Made by a program: the position numbers and the translations under genes
Shown: positions 43,201-50,324 of the stretch, piece by piece
How the letters are laid out: each line of letters begins with the position of its first letter
Numbering within the stretch: position 1 is the stretch's first letter
Notes under the pieces: generated by a model
The model's database searches: none
What the model saw: the letters and a program-made list of their open reading frames with translations, nothing else
What the model was told of the DNA's origin: nothing
Source: Bacillota bacterium
Lineage (GTDB): Bacteria > Bacillota > Clostridia > Christensenellales > Christensenellaceae
NCBI GenBank assembly: GCA_023393165.1
Contig: JAEWMJ010000006.1
Location: forward strand, 248,001-312,000
Direction: 5' to 3'
DNA length: 64,000 nt

Positions 43201-44463
43201 CTGCCCGCCGATGTCGATAATGAAATCAACTTCCGGATTGAAATAGGCGGCCGCGCGGTAATGCGCGATGGTTTCCACTTCGCCCAGATCAAGGGTCAGC
43301 GCTTCCTTGATCAGCGCCTCGCCGTAACCCGTAACGCAGGCTCCGGCAATATACGCTCCTTCCGGAAGCTGCCCGTACATTTTTTTGAGTATGTCCGCCG
43401 CAGCGTAAACAGGGCTGCCCTGGTTGCCGGAGTAGTGGGTGAAAAGGATATTTGCGTTTTCATCCGTCAGCACGGCTTTGATCGTTGTGCTGCCCGCGTC
43501 GATCCCCAGATAGCAGGGCCCGGAATGCGCGGATATATCGGCCGTTTTGGCTTTGTTTAAGCCATGGCGGTCAAGAAAAGCATTGTAATCTTCTTTTGTC
43601 TTAAAAAGGGGCGAAAGCCGCCTTGTTTCATGCTGGATATCGCCGGCGTTTTTCAGACGGTCATACAGGTCGGAAACCGTGATCTCCCCGCCCTCCGCCA
43701 TCAGGGCGGCGCCCAGCGCTACAAACAGATGGGAATTTTCCGGATGGATCATGGTATCGTCCGTTAAATGAAGGGTTTCGCGGAAGCGCTCCCGCAGTTC
43801 GGGCAGGTAATGGAGCGGACCGCCCAGAAAAGCTACATTGCCGCGGATAGGCCGTCCGCAGGCCAGGCCAGAAATGGTCTGGTTGACAACAGACTGGAAT
43901 ATGGATACGGCAATATCCGACTTGGAGACGCCGTCGTTTAACAAAGATTGTATATCGCTCTTTGCAAAAACGCCGCAGCGCGAAGCGATCTGATGGATGG
44001 CTCTGTGCTGGGAAGCAAGCTCGTTTAAACCCATGGGCGTTGTGTTGAGTAAAGTCGCCATCTGATCTATAAACGCGCCGGTTCCGCCTGCGCAGGTGCC
44101 GTTCATTCTCTGTTCAAGAGAGGGTTTCATATAAGTGATTTTTGCGTCCTCGCCGCCGAATTCCAGAACAACGTCGGCGTCCGGGATGAATTTCTGAGTG
44201 GCCCGGGCGCCCGCAACCACTTCCTGCACAAAAGGCAGGGAAAGCAGCTTGGATACGGTCAATCCGCCCGATCCTGTTACGGCTGTGGTGACGGACAAAT
44301 GCCCGTATTCCTTGTCGGCAAGTTCAAACAAGTCGGCCAGCACGCCGCGCATATCTGAAAAATGCCGCATATATTCATTGAATATGATTTCGTCGTTTTC
44401 GTTTACAATTACCAGTTTAACGGTGGTAGAGCCAACATCCAATCCTAACCTGTATTTTTGCAT
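40213..44463 (-). CDS. Giant 2-hydroxyacyl-CoA dehydratase activase/dehydratase-like fusion
   Basis: The real start is ATG 44463 after TTGGAGGAACTT, giving 1,416 residues; longer upstream starts are unsupported. It has two ASKHA activase domains in tandem: DVGSTTVKLV near 8-17 with CAGGTGAFIDQMA near 127-139, and GIDAGSTTIKAV near 320-331 with CSSGCGSFLETFA near 430-442. Cluster-type cysteines lie in RRCAGCENHCMLN (about 608-620). A DUF2229-like region follows, then a C-terminal part with dehydratase-subunit-like segments (GCGLDAITTDQVEEIL, CYPTIIVVGQI, QPFACLPNHVMGKG). The HgdC/HgdA/B family uses ATP to inject an electron into radical dehydratases. Such all-in-one proteins occur in anaerobes but their substrates are mostly unknown. 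It is monocistronic. Confidence 0.88.
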   Translation of the reverse strand: MQKYRLGLDVGSTTVKLVIVNENDEIIFNEYMRHFSDMRGVLADLFELADKEYGHLSVTTAVTGSGGLTVSKLLSLPFVQEVVAGARATQKFIPDADVVLEFGGEDAKITYMKPSLEQRMNGTCAGGTGAFIDQMATLLNTTPMGLNELASQHRAIHQIASRCGVFAKSDIQSLLNDGVSKSDIAVSIFQSVVNQTISGLACGRPIRGNVAFLGGPLHYLPELRERFRETLHLTDDTMIHPENSHLFVALGAALMAEGGEITVSDLYDRLKNAGDIQHETRRLSPLFKTKEDYNAFLDRHGLNKAKTADISAHSGPCYLGIDAGSTTIKAVLTDENANILFTHYSGNQGSPVYAAADILKKMYGQLPEGAYIAGACVTGYGEALIKEALTLDLGEVETIAHYRAAAYFNPEVDFIIDIGGQDMKALKISDGVIETIMLNEACSSGCGSFLETFAHSLGMDIQAFAAEALNAQNPVDLGTRCTVFMNSRVKQAQKEGASVGDISAGLSYSVVKNAVYKVIKIKDPEELGKNIVVQGGTFKNNAILRAFEIVLGRDVVRPDIAGLMGAFGCALIARKKMAGKRSSIIAPAQLENFSLEGKNRRCAGCENHCMLNIITFMDKRRFISGNRCERGAGFEKRKDIPDLFEYKYGRTFDYTSLGDAAPNGKIGVPRCLNMYENYPFWHTLLTNLGFDVVLSSRSDRKLFALGMDTIPSDTVCYPAKLAHGHIADLLKQGVTTIFYPSIPYQPKEFMGANNRYNCPIVTSYPDTVKNNMDAVHAENVTFMNPFFNLDKRKSIPGRIFEEFKKFGITRKQAQLAVDAAYAEQEQYKADIRQKGEETLQWMKETGTRGIVLAGRPYHIDPEINHGIPSLITSYGMAVLTEDSVAHLGNLARPLRVLDQWAFHTRLYESAGLVAKTPGLDMIQLNSFGCGLDAITTDQVEEILEAAGKIYTLLKIDEINNLGAAKIRIRSLIAALEEKSFDPEKYKEAGHVYHRRMFTKEMREKHTLVCPQMAPIHWQFLPDAFNPTGYNFAVIKEVTKEDIDVGLKYVNNDACYPTIIVVGQIVNAFIKGDLDPDNTSVMLTQTGGGCRASNYIAFLRKALREAGFPQVPVVSINFSRMEPNPGFKFTVKFAIRIMMAVLFGDLLMNVLLRTRPYEVNKGSANELYMSWVKKCSEIIRRGKKSEYKRAMRQIVADFEAIPITDVKKPKVGIVGEILVKYHPVANNFAAETIEAEGGECVMPGLMDFGLYSFYNTQFSHTHLGSSGLLAFGGRIGINVIESYRKYLTKVLSESNRFYTPQHIRDVARRAESVLSVGNCTGEGWLLTAEMLELIEMGAPNIICVQPFACLPNHVMGKGMIKEIRRQHPQANIIPVDYDPGASEVNQINRIKLMIYSAFENMRNGSDRAEDAARRKAK

Positions 44464-44489
44464 AAGTTCCTCCAATATAATCACCGTAT

Positions 44490-44518
44490 AGTATAGCAAA
44501 TGGAACCCAAATATACAA
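44490..44518 (-). promoter_or_regulatory. Sigma-A promoter of the activase gene
   Basis: Minus-strand TTGTAT (44513-44518), 17 bp, TATACT (44490-44495), about 27 bp upstream of the start codon chosen at 44463. Confidence 0.7.
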
Positions 44519-44625
44519 TATGCCGACGGTTGCCGCCTGTAAAAAATTTGAAAAATATAATGGGCAAGGTTGCGTTCCAATGGCAAAAAAGGTATTATGG
44601 AAAAGAATAGAAACGGAGGTTTCAC

Positions 44626-45426
44626 ATGGCTGCATTCATCATTTTGCCGGCGGTTGCCGCCGCATTTTTTATTCTTTATTTTATTCTGACCGCCGGAGAA
44701 CCTGTCAAAAGCTGGATCACCGAATACAGGTATGCCCATAGAGGGCTGCACGGCGGACCCATACCCGAAAATTCCATGCTGGCGTTTGAACTGGCTGTGG
44801 AAAAGGGGTATGGCATCGAACTGGACGTTCATTTATCCAGGGATGGGCTGCCCGTTGTGTTCCATGACGATAATTTAAAACGGATGACCGGAATAGACAG
44901 GCTCATATCCGATCTCAATTTTGAAGAGCTTGCGGCGTTGCGCCTTGCGGACAGTTCAGAGGGAATCCCGCTTTTTTCCGATGTTCTTCAACTGGTAGCG
45001 GGGCAGGTGCCTATACTGGTGGAGCTCAAAAACACCGGAGGAGCGGGCGAACTGGAAGAAAAAACATACGAACTGCTGAAAAATTACGGCGGCAAATATG
45101 CCGTCCAGTCGTTTTCGCCGTTCTCTGTGAAATGGTTCCGCATAAACGCCCCGGATGTGCTGCGCGGCCAGCTTGCTTCGCGCTTTGACGATATGCATGA
45201 TTCCCTGCCTGCTTACCAGATATTCGGGCTTAAAAATCTGCTGGTAAACGTACTGGCCCGGCCGAATTTCATCAGCTACGAAATCAACTCGCTGCCCAGG
45301 CAGGTTGTTTCCCGGCTGCGCAGGAAAGGCGTTTACGTTTTGGGCTGGACGGTACGAAGCGAGGAGCAGCGGGAAAAAGCGGCCAGGTACTGCGACACAA
45401 TGATATTTGAGAATATTGCGCCGTGA
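44626..45426 (+). CDS. Glycerophosphodiester phosphodiesterase, membrane-anchored
   Basis: The 266-residue protein starts at ATG 44626 behind AAACGGAGGTTTCAC. Residues 3-21 are a membrane helix; the GDPD domain follows. Catalytic motifs are AHRGLHGG (His, Arg near 37-38), PENSMLAFELAVEKGYGIELDVHLSRDGLPVVFHDD (Glu, Asp and His at about 47-82) and LVELKNTG (Glu). The family cleaves glycerophosphodiesters (GPC, GPE, GPG) to sn-glycerol-3-phosphate in a Ca2+/Mg2+-dependent way. The anchor suggests membrane-proximal lipid-headgroup recycling. It is divergent from the activase gene and ends at a terminator. Confidence 0.93.
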   Translation: MAAFIILPAVAAAFFILYFILTAGEPVKSWITEYRYAHRGLHGGPIPENSMLAFELAVEKGYGIELDVHLSRDGLPVVFHDDNLKRMTGIDRLISDLNFEELAALRLADSSEGIPLFSDVLQLVAGQVPILVELKNTGGAGELEEKTYELLKNYGGKYAVQSFSPFSVKWFRINAPDVLRGQLASRFDDMHDSLPAYQIFGLKNLLVNVLARPNFISYEINSLPRQVVSRLRRKGVYVLGWTVRSEEQREKAARYCDTMIFENIAP

Positions 45427-45443
45427 TATTTTTGAACGCCTGA

Positions 45444-45468
45444 AACACCCCGAAGGGGTGTTTTTTTA
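45444..45468 (+). terminator. Intrinsic terminator
   Basis: ACACCCC pairs with GGGGTGT around GAA, followed by a T-run. Confidence 0.88.
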
Positions 45469-45578
45469 CTTATGAATCATACATTGCCGGCGCTGTGTAC
45501 GGTGTAACAAATTCCCCTGGTTTTCATAACATAAAATATGTCCGGTCTTTCAAATCAAAAGAAAAAGAGGGGAACCAA

Positions 45579-45908
45579 GTGGATTTTACTCAGTATTTAA
45601 AGCCCGAATTGGTGGTGCTCTTACCCATACTGTGTTTTCTGCGGGGGTATTTAAAAAAACGCTATCCATGCAGAAAAAAAGAACTGGAAGCTTTTTTTAT
45701 GTGCTTTGCGTTGATTATTTCAGTCGGGTATGTTTTAAGCACCTCTGTGATTGAAAGCAGCCAGGATTTTTTTAAATGCGTTTGGCTGGGCGTGAGCCAG
45801 GGAATCGTAATCTTCACAGTATGTTCTTATTTGAACCGCGAACCCAGGAATGAGAAACGTGAATGTAAAAGGAATATAGCAAAAAAGCCGCGCATACCGC
45901 GCGGCTGA
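45579..45908 (+). CDS. Holin-like small membrane protein
   Basis: GTG 45579 after AAGAGGGGAACCAA gives 109 residues with two to three hydrophobic segments. The N-terminus VDFTQYLKPELVVLLPILCFLRGYLKKRYP matches the look of the phage holin 5_2-type family, with the second segment FFMCFALIISVGYVLSTSV near 50-68. The C-terminal tail is strongly basic (NREPRNEKRECKRN). No lysin or other phage gene is adjacent, so it is an orphan holin-like protein. Such proteins occur in Clostridia with unknown roles. Start choice and family are moderately supported. Confidence 0.6.
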   Translation: MDFTQYLKPELVVLLPILCFLRGYLKKRYPCRKKELEAFFMCFALIISVGYVLSTSVIESSQDFFKCVWLGVSQGIVIFTVCSYLNREPRNEKRECKRNIAKKPRIPRG

Positions 45909-45916
45909 TTTTTTAT
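45886..45916. terminator. Bidirectional terminator overlapping the holin-like gene end
   Basis: AGCCGCGC pairs with GCGCGGCT around ATACC, with A- and T-runs flanking. It covers the last codons of the holin-like gene and terminates the convergent phosphofructokinase operon too. Confidence 0.85.
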
Positions 45917-45917
45917 A

Positions 45918-46994
45918 TCATATTCCGAAGGACAGGCCCATCTCCGCCGCAGCGTCGATCATTGGGGACGGCACGGGAACAGTCTTTGTTTTAAAGGCTA
46001 CGTCGGCAAGATCGTTCCAGGAGATCTCGTTGTTTTTTAGGGCGACTGTGACTCCAAAATGCCCTTCCGCGATCAGTTTGGCAGCCCCGATACCAAAACG
46101 GGTGGTTAGCAGGCGGTCGTATGCGGACGGCGCGCCTCCCCGCTGGATATATCCCGGAACGCATACCTTTGTTTCTATTCCGGTTTCAGATTGAATTGCC
46201 TTCGCAAGCTTTTGAGAGGGCGGCACATAATCTGCTCGAAGACGCATTTCTTTTAAGCTTTTGCGTTTTTTGCCCGCATCTTCCAAGGTAACAGCGCCTT
46301 CCGCAATAGCAACAATGGAGAACGCCTTGCCTTTTTGGGTCCGGTCGCAAACGCTCTCGATTACTTTTTTGGTATCAAACGGGATTTCGGGGATCAATAT
46401 CACATCGGCGCCGCCCGCGATTCCGGCGTAAAGCGTAAGCCATCCGGCGCGGTTTCCCATAAGTTCCACAACCATCACCCGTCCGTGGCTGGCTGCGGTG
46501 GTGTGCACGCGGTCGATCACGTCTGTTGCAATGTCAACGGCGGTATGGAAACCGAATGTGACGTCCGTTCCCCAGATGTCGTTGTCTATTGTCTTGGGCA
46601 GCCCGATGACGTTCAGCCCTTCGCCCGCAAGCAGGTTGGCCGTTTTATGCGTGCCGTTGCCGCCAAGGGTTAGAAGACAGTCCAACTTCATTTTTTTATA
46701 GTTTTCTTTCATGTTGGCGATCTTGTCTATATTATCCTCTTCCACAACATGCATGTTTTTAAAAGGCGTGCGCCGGGTGCCCAGAATGGTGCCTCCGATG
46801 GTGAGGATGCCGGAAAAATCCGATTGGTTCATCAGTTTGTGGTCCCCGTGTATCAGCCCGTGATATCCGCTTGCTATTCCGATGATTTCCACATCTTCAA
46901 TCTGGCGGTAAGCCGCTTTTGCGACCCCGCGGATGGCGGCGTTCAGGCCGGGGCAGTCGCCTCCGCTTGTAAGAATGCCTATTCTGCGTGCCAT
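45918..46994 (-). CDS. 6-phosphofructokinase (phosphofructokinase A family)
   Basis: The best start is ATG 46994 after AAAAAGGGGGACGAAT; the protein has 358 residues. Motifs are RIGILTSGGDCPGLNAAIRG (phosphate loop), TLGGNGTHKTANLL (nucleotide site, with Asn where ATP-PFKs usually have the Mg-binding Asp, then Gly), PKTIDND (Lys where classic ATP-PFKs have Gly; catalytic Asp) and MVVELMGNRAGW. In the family, Gly plus Lys at these two positions marks the mixed or long clade, whose phosphoryl donor (ATP or pyrophosphate) cannot be read from sequence. It catalyses the committed step of glycolysis in the cytoplasm. The gene lies 20 bp downstream of the thioesterase gene. Confidence 0.9.
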   Translation of the reverse strand: MARRIGILTSGGDCPGLNAAIRGVAKAAYRQIEDVEIIGIASGYHGLIHGDHKLMNQSDFSGILTIGGTILGTRRTPFKNMHVVEEDNIDKIANMKENYKKMKLDCLLTLGGNGTHKTANLLAGEGLNVIGLPKTIDNDIWGTDVTFGFHTAVDIATDVIDRVHTTAASHGRVMVVELMGNRAGWLTLYAGIAGGADVILIPEIPFDTKKVIESVCDRTQKGKAFSIVAIAEGAVTLEDAGKKRKSLKEMRLRADYVPPSQKLAKAIQSETGIETKVCVPGYIQRGGAPSAYDRLLTTRFGIGAAKLIAEGHFGVTVALKNNEISWNDLADVAFKTKTVPVPSPMIDAAAEMGLSFGI

Positions 46995-47014
46995 ATTCGT
47001 CCCCCTTTTTAAAT

Positions 47015-47749
47015 CTAGTCTGTCCATATCCCCGTTGCGCTAAACACCTGTTTTTCCGCCGTTACGCCTGAAACATAGAAACGGGCGCCTTCTTCGGCTG
47101 TTTTCAGTTCAATTTCCTGATCCGCAGCCGCTTCTGCGGAATAGGTGATGTCCAGTTCCGAAAACCGCTGTCTTTTCAGTTTTTCGGCCGGAAAAAGGTC
47201 GCAGATCCAGTCCGCATATTTTGCGTTATTCATGTGCACGTTCATATCGGTATCGCTGTAGCGTACCCGGCGAATCTCGGCCGTTTGCATGTTTTCAGGA
47301 AACCGGATCCGCATGGGAGGCCGGGCCGGCGGGGTCAGGGACTCGTCCGCCTCATAGGGCACCAGCAGTGCTGAGGGCCGCAGCAGTTTGCGCTCCCGGT
47401 AGTTGAAAAGCACCCAATCCGAGGTCGCGCATCCAAGTTCCTCACCGTTGGGGTATGAAAAACTGAAATACCTGGGGAACACCAGACGGGTGACAGGCCC
47501 GTGCCAGGTTTTCACCACTATGTCCTGAGCGATGCGGGGATATTTCTTCATTTCAAGATGCAGGCGCGTAATCATCCAGACCATCCCGGTTTCTTCCACC
47601 ATGTCCTTACGGCCGCATCCGAGAGCGATCGCGTGGTCTTCGGCGATTTCCTGCATGCGTACCAGTATTCCGGAAGGCTTCCATTGGCCTTCCGAAAAAT
47701 CTGATTCAAATGCCCGCAAGGTTACGTTTTGCGTTAATTGTCCTATCAT
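47015..47749 (-). CDS. Acyl-ACP thioesterase
   Basis: ATG 47749 behind TACGGAGGACAT gives 244 residues; the ATG 30 bp upstream has no good ribosome binding site. The double hot-dog layout is visible: domain 1 with QEIAEDHAIALGC, VWMITRLHLEMKKYPRIAQDIVVKTWHGP, and SDWVLFNYRERKLLRPS; domain 2 with VRYSDTDMNVHMNNAKYADWICDL, where Asn/His plus Glu of FSELDITYSAEA form the active site. The enzyme releases free fatty acids from ACP. It is the first gene of a possible operon with phosphofructokinase; the functional link is unclear. Confidence 0.9.
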   Translation of the reverse strand: MIGQLTQNVTLRAFESDFSEGQWKPSGILVRMQEIAEDHAIALGCGRKDMVEETGMVWMITRLHLEMKKYPRIAQDIVVKTWHGPVTRLVFPRYFSFSYPNGEELGCATSDWVLFNYRERKLLRPSALLVPYEADESLTPPARPPMRIRFPENMQTAEIRRVRYSDTDMNVHMNNAKYADWICDLFPAEKLKRQRFSELDITYSAEAAADQEIELKTAEEGARFYVSGVTAEKQVFSATGIWTD

Positions 47750-47829
47750 ATGTCCTCCGTAAAAAAATAAGCCATACAATTAGTATTGTACGACTAAATC
47801 CAAAATTTGCATAGACAAAATTCGAACGC

Positions 47830-48591
47830 TTATACTGTGATCAGTTTGTTTAAAAAAGCCCGGATGCGGTCTTCACGCGGATTAATGAGCAGTTCCTCTG
47901 GCGGTCCTGAAGCCAGTATACGGCCGGTATCCATAAATGAAACCTGGCTTGCGACCTCTTTTGCAAAGCCCATTTCATGGGTAACGATCAGCATGGTCAT
48001 ATGTTCCTGCGCCAGTTCCTTGATGACCGCCAGAACTTCGCCCGTCAGTTCCGGATCCAGGGCAGAGGTCGGTTCGTCGAAACACAGTATTTTGGGAGAA
48101 AGCGCCAGGGCGCGCGCGATGGCAACGCGCTGGGCCTGTCCGCCCGAAAGCTCGCAGGGGTAGTTTTTCGCCTTGTCCGCAAGCCCAACCTTGGAAAGGA
48201 GGGAAACCGCCGTTTCTTCGGCTTCTTCTTTTGTCTTTCCCTGGGTATGGATGGGGGCCATAGTCAGGTTTTCCAGCACCGAGAGGTGGGGGAACAAATT
48301 AAAGTTCTGAAATACCATTCCGAGATTCAGCCGCGCCTGGCGGAGTTCGTCCTCTTTCAAATATTCGCTTTTACCCGAAACGTCCTTTGCGAGATAGGTA
48401 TCCAGTATTTTAATGCTGCCCGAATCCAGATATTCCAGACAGTTGATACAGCGAAGCAAAGTGCTTTTTCCGCTTCCCGAAGGGCCGATAATGGCCAGTA
48501 TCTCGCCCTTTTCCAGCGTGAGGGAGACGTCGGTCAGCGCCTTGAACCCGTTAAACGACTTGCATGCGTTTTGTACTTCCAGAACATTCAT
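47830..48591 (-). CDS. Polar amino acid ABC transporter ATP-binding protein (GlnQ-like)
   Basis: The 253-residue ATPase has Walker A GPSGSGKST (36-44), Q-loop MVFQNFNLFPHLSVLENL, signature LSGGQAQRVAIARAL, Walker B ILCFDEPTSALDPELT and switch His in VTHEM. FNLFPH in the Q-loop is diagnostic for the polar-amino-acid (PAAT) subgroup. It powers the uptake system with the permease (12 bp upstream on this strand) and the receptor at 49353-50252. Substrates are probably glutamine, histidine, arginine or cystine. Confidence 0.95.
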   Translation of the reverse strand: MNVLEVQNACKSFNGFKALTDVSLTLEKGEILAIIGPSGSGKSTLLRCINCLEYLDSGSIKILDTYLAKDVSGKSEYLKEDELRQARLNLGMVFQNFNLFPHLSVLENLTMAPIHTQGKTKEEAEETAVSLLSKVGLADKAKNYPCELSGGQAQRVAIARALALSPKILCFDEPTSALDPELTGEVLAVIKELAQEHMTMLIVTHEMGFAKEVASQVSFMDTGRILASGPPEELLINPREDRIRAFLNKLITV

Positions 48592-48603
48592 AATGGGCTT
48601 CTC

Positions 48604-49278
48604 CTAAAATCTATAATAATTCATTCTGTTTTCTATTTTCTTGAGCACAAGGGTAACAACAGCCGTGATTGCCAGATAAAACAGCATGGCAACCGCAAAC
48701 GGAGCGATGTTGCCCACGCGCATTGCAGCCGAGTTGGCGTTTTTAGTGATGTCCGCGATCGCGATGATGCTTACGAGAGCGGTGTCCTTTACCAGGTTGA
48801 TGACCTCGTTGCCGATGGACGGCATCACGATCTTGAATACCTGCGGGACAATGATTTTGCGCATGGTTACGGATTTGGGAAGCCCCAATACCGAAGCCGC
48901 TTCATACTGGCCGCGGTTGATGGACTGGATGCCGCCGCGGAAAATCTCGCTGAAATAAGCCGTGTAATTCAAAACAAAGGAAATAAGGGCGGACAGCTCG
49001 CGAGGATACTTGATATGAAGGCCAAGATTCGTATTGACCATGTTCAAAAGAAGCCCGACGCCGAAATAAAGGAACAAAACCTGCAAAATAAGCGGCGTTC
49101 CGCGCATGATGTAAACATAGGTGTTATAGGTTTTGCGTGTCGAGGCGCGGTGGGACAGGCTTAATTGCGAACCTAAGAATCCGAGCGGAATGGATATCAC
49201 CAATGTCAGCGCAAAAAGCCACAGCGTGGTGCCCAGCCCGGATACGATCTCGTTTAATAAGCTAATAAATTCATCCAT
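48604..49278 (-). CDS. Amino acid ABC transporter permease (His/Glu/Gln/Arg/opine family)
   Basis: ATG 49278 after ACGGAGATATCAGG gives 224 residues, starting MDEFISLLNEIVSGLGTTLWLF. About five membrane helices are seen, with family motifs YIMRGTPLILQVLF near 68-80 and the EAA loop YEAASVLGLPKSVTMRKIIVPQVFKIVMP near 135-163. Longer in-frame starts upstream fall in the intercistronic terminator and are rejected. The homodimer forms the channel for the polar-amino-acid importer. Confidence 0.95.
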   Translation of the reverse strand: MDEFISLLNEIVSGLGTTLWLFALTLVISIPLGFLGSQLSLSHRASTRKTYNTYVYIMRGTPLILQVLFLYFGVGLLLNMVNTNLGLHIKYPRELSALISFVLNYTAYFSEIFRGGIQSINRGQYEAASVLGLPKSVTMRKIIVPQVFKIVMPSIGNEVINLVKDTALVSIIAIADITKNANSAAMRVGNIAPFAVAMLFYLAITAVVTLVLKKIENRMNYYRF

Positions 49279-49301
49279 CCTGATATCTCCGTTATAAAAG
49301 G

Positions 49302-49338
49302 TAAAAAAGGTGTGCCCGCTTTCAGACGCGGACACACC
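49302..49338 (-). terminator. Attenuator-type terminator between receptor and permease genes
   Basis: On the minus strand GGTGTGTCCGC pairs with GCGGGCACACC (one G-T pair) and is followed by TTTTTTAC. Its place after the receptor gene would lower permease and ATPase expression relative to the receptor. Confidence 0.85.
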
Positions 49339-49352
49339 CGTAGATATTTTGG

Positions 49353-50252
49353 TTACAGGGCTACGTTTCTGCCAAACCACTCCATGCTGATTTTCTCAAA
49401 TGTGCCGTCTTTTTTCATTTCGTCCAGAGCGGCCTGCACAGCGTGGGCGAAAGCCTGTTCGCCCTTCCTGAATCCGATGCCGTACTGCTCGGGCGCAAGC
49501 GATTCGTCCAGAATGCGGAAGGTATCCGGTTCCTGGCTGGTGTAGTAATCCGCAACTACGGAATCAACAGCAAGAGCGTCTACCTGGCCGTTTTTCAGGT
49601 CCATCAGAGCGGTCACGTTGTCTTTAAAGTCTATCTGGTTGATGCTGGACAAGAGATCCGCATCTGCGGCAAGGGCGCTTTGCGCGCTGGAACCGTCCTG
49701 AACAGCGACGTCCTTGCCCTTCAGGTCTTCCAGTTTTTGAATCTCGCTGTCTTTCAGCACAACAACGATCTGTTTGTTTTCCATATAAGGTGCGCTCATC
49801 GTCATGGATTCCTGGCGTTCGGGCGTAATGGTCATGCCGTTCCAAATGAGGTCGATGTTTTTATTGTTGAGTTCGAGTTCCTTTGCCGTCCAGTCGATGG
49901 GCTGCAGTTTTAATTCCACTTCCATACGGGAAGCGACTTCTTTTGCCAGGTCGATATCGAAGCCAACGATATTGCCGCTGTCATCCTTGAAACCCATGGG
50001 CGGGAAGCTTGCGTCCAGACCCAGGATGATATTGCCTTTTTCCTTGATATAATCCAGGGAAGCGTCCGCCGCCGCTGGTGCGCTTTCGGATGCCGCCGCA
50101 CTCTCGCTGGGAGCCGCGGATTCCGAAACCGAAGCTGCGGGCTGGGTGGATGCCGAAGCGGATTCAGACGCCTCAGGCGTCGTGGAAGCGCATGCGGTCA
50201 GCACGGATAACGCCATTGCCGCCGCCAGCAATAAGACAAGTACTTTTTTCAT
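49353..50252 (-). CDS. Amino acid ABC transporter substrate-binding lipoprotein (SBP_bac_3)
   Basis: The 299-residue lipoprotein has the signal and lipobox LTAC (Cys21), an Ala/Ser/Glu linker to about 65, and the solute-binding family 3 domain. Key strands are NIILGLDASFPPMGFKDDSGNIVGFDIDLAKEVASRM near 72-107, IDLIWNGMTITPERQESMTMSAPYM and QIVVVLKDSEI, with AVQDGSSAQSAL near 181-192. These are hallmarks of polar amino acid receptors. The start follows TTTGGAGGAATAACCA. It is the first gene of its operon, with promoter at 50296-50324. Confidence 0.95.
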   Translation of the reverse strand: MKKVLVLLLAAAMALSVLTACASTTPEASESASASTQPAASVSESAAPSESAAASESAPAAADASLDYIKEKGNIILGLDASFPPMGFKDDSGNIVGFDIDLAKEVASRMEVELKLQPIDWTAKELELNNKNIDLIWNGMTITPERQESMTMSAPYMENKQIVVVLKDSEIQKLEDLKGKDVAVQDGSSAQSALAADADLLSSINQIDFKDNVTALMDLKNGQVDALAVDSVVADYYTSQEPDTFRILDESLAPEQYGIGFRKGEQAFAHAVQAALDEMKKDGTFEKISMEWFGRNVAL

Positions 50253-50295
50253 TGGTTATTCCTCCAAATATATAAAAATTAAATATGCTAACACA

Positions 50296-50324
50296 ATTAT
50301 AGTTTACCCTGCTAAATTAGTAAA
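50296..50324 (-). promoter_or_regulatory. Sigma-A promoter of the amino acid transporter operon
   Basis: Minus-strand TTTACT (50319-50324), 17 bp, TATAAT (50296-50301). It overlaps the last codons of the glycerol-1-phosphate dehydrogenase gene. Confidence 0.7.

Noticed and set aside
45579..45908. Prophage remnant around the holin-like gene
   Set aside because: No integrase, lysin, structural gene, attachment site or base-composition change nearby; both neighbours are ordinary metabolic genes.
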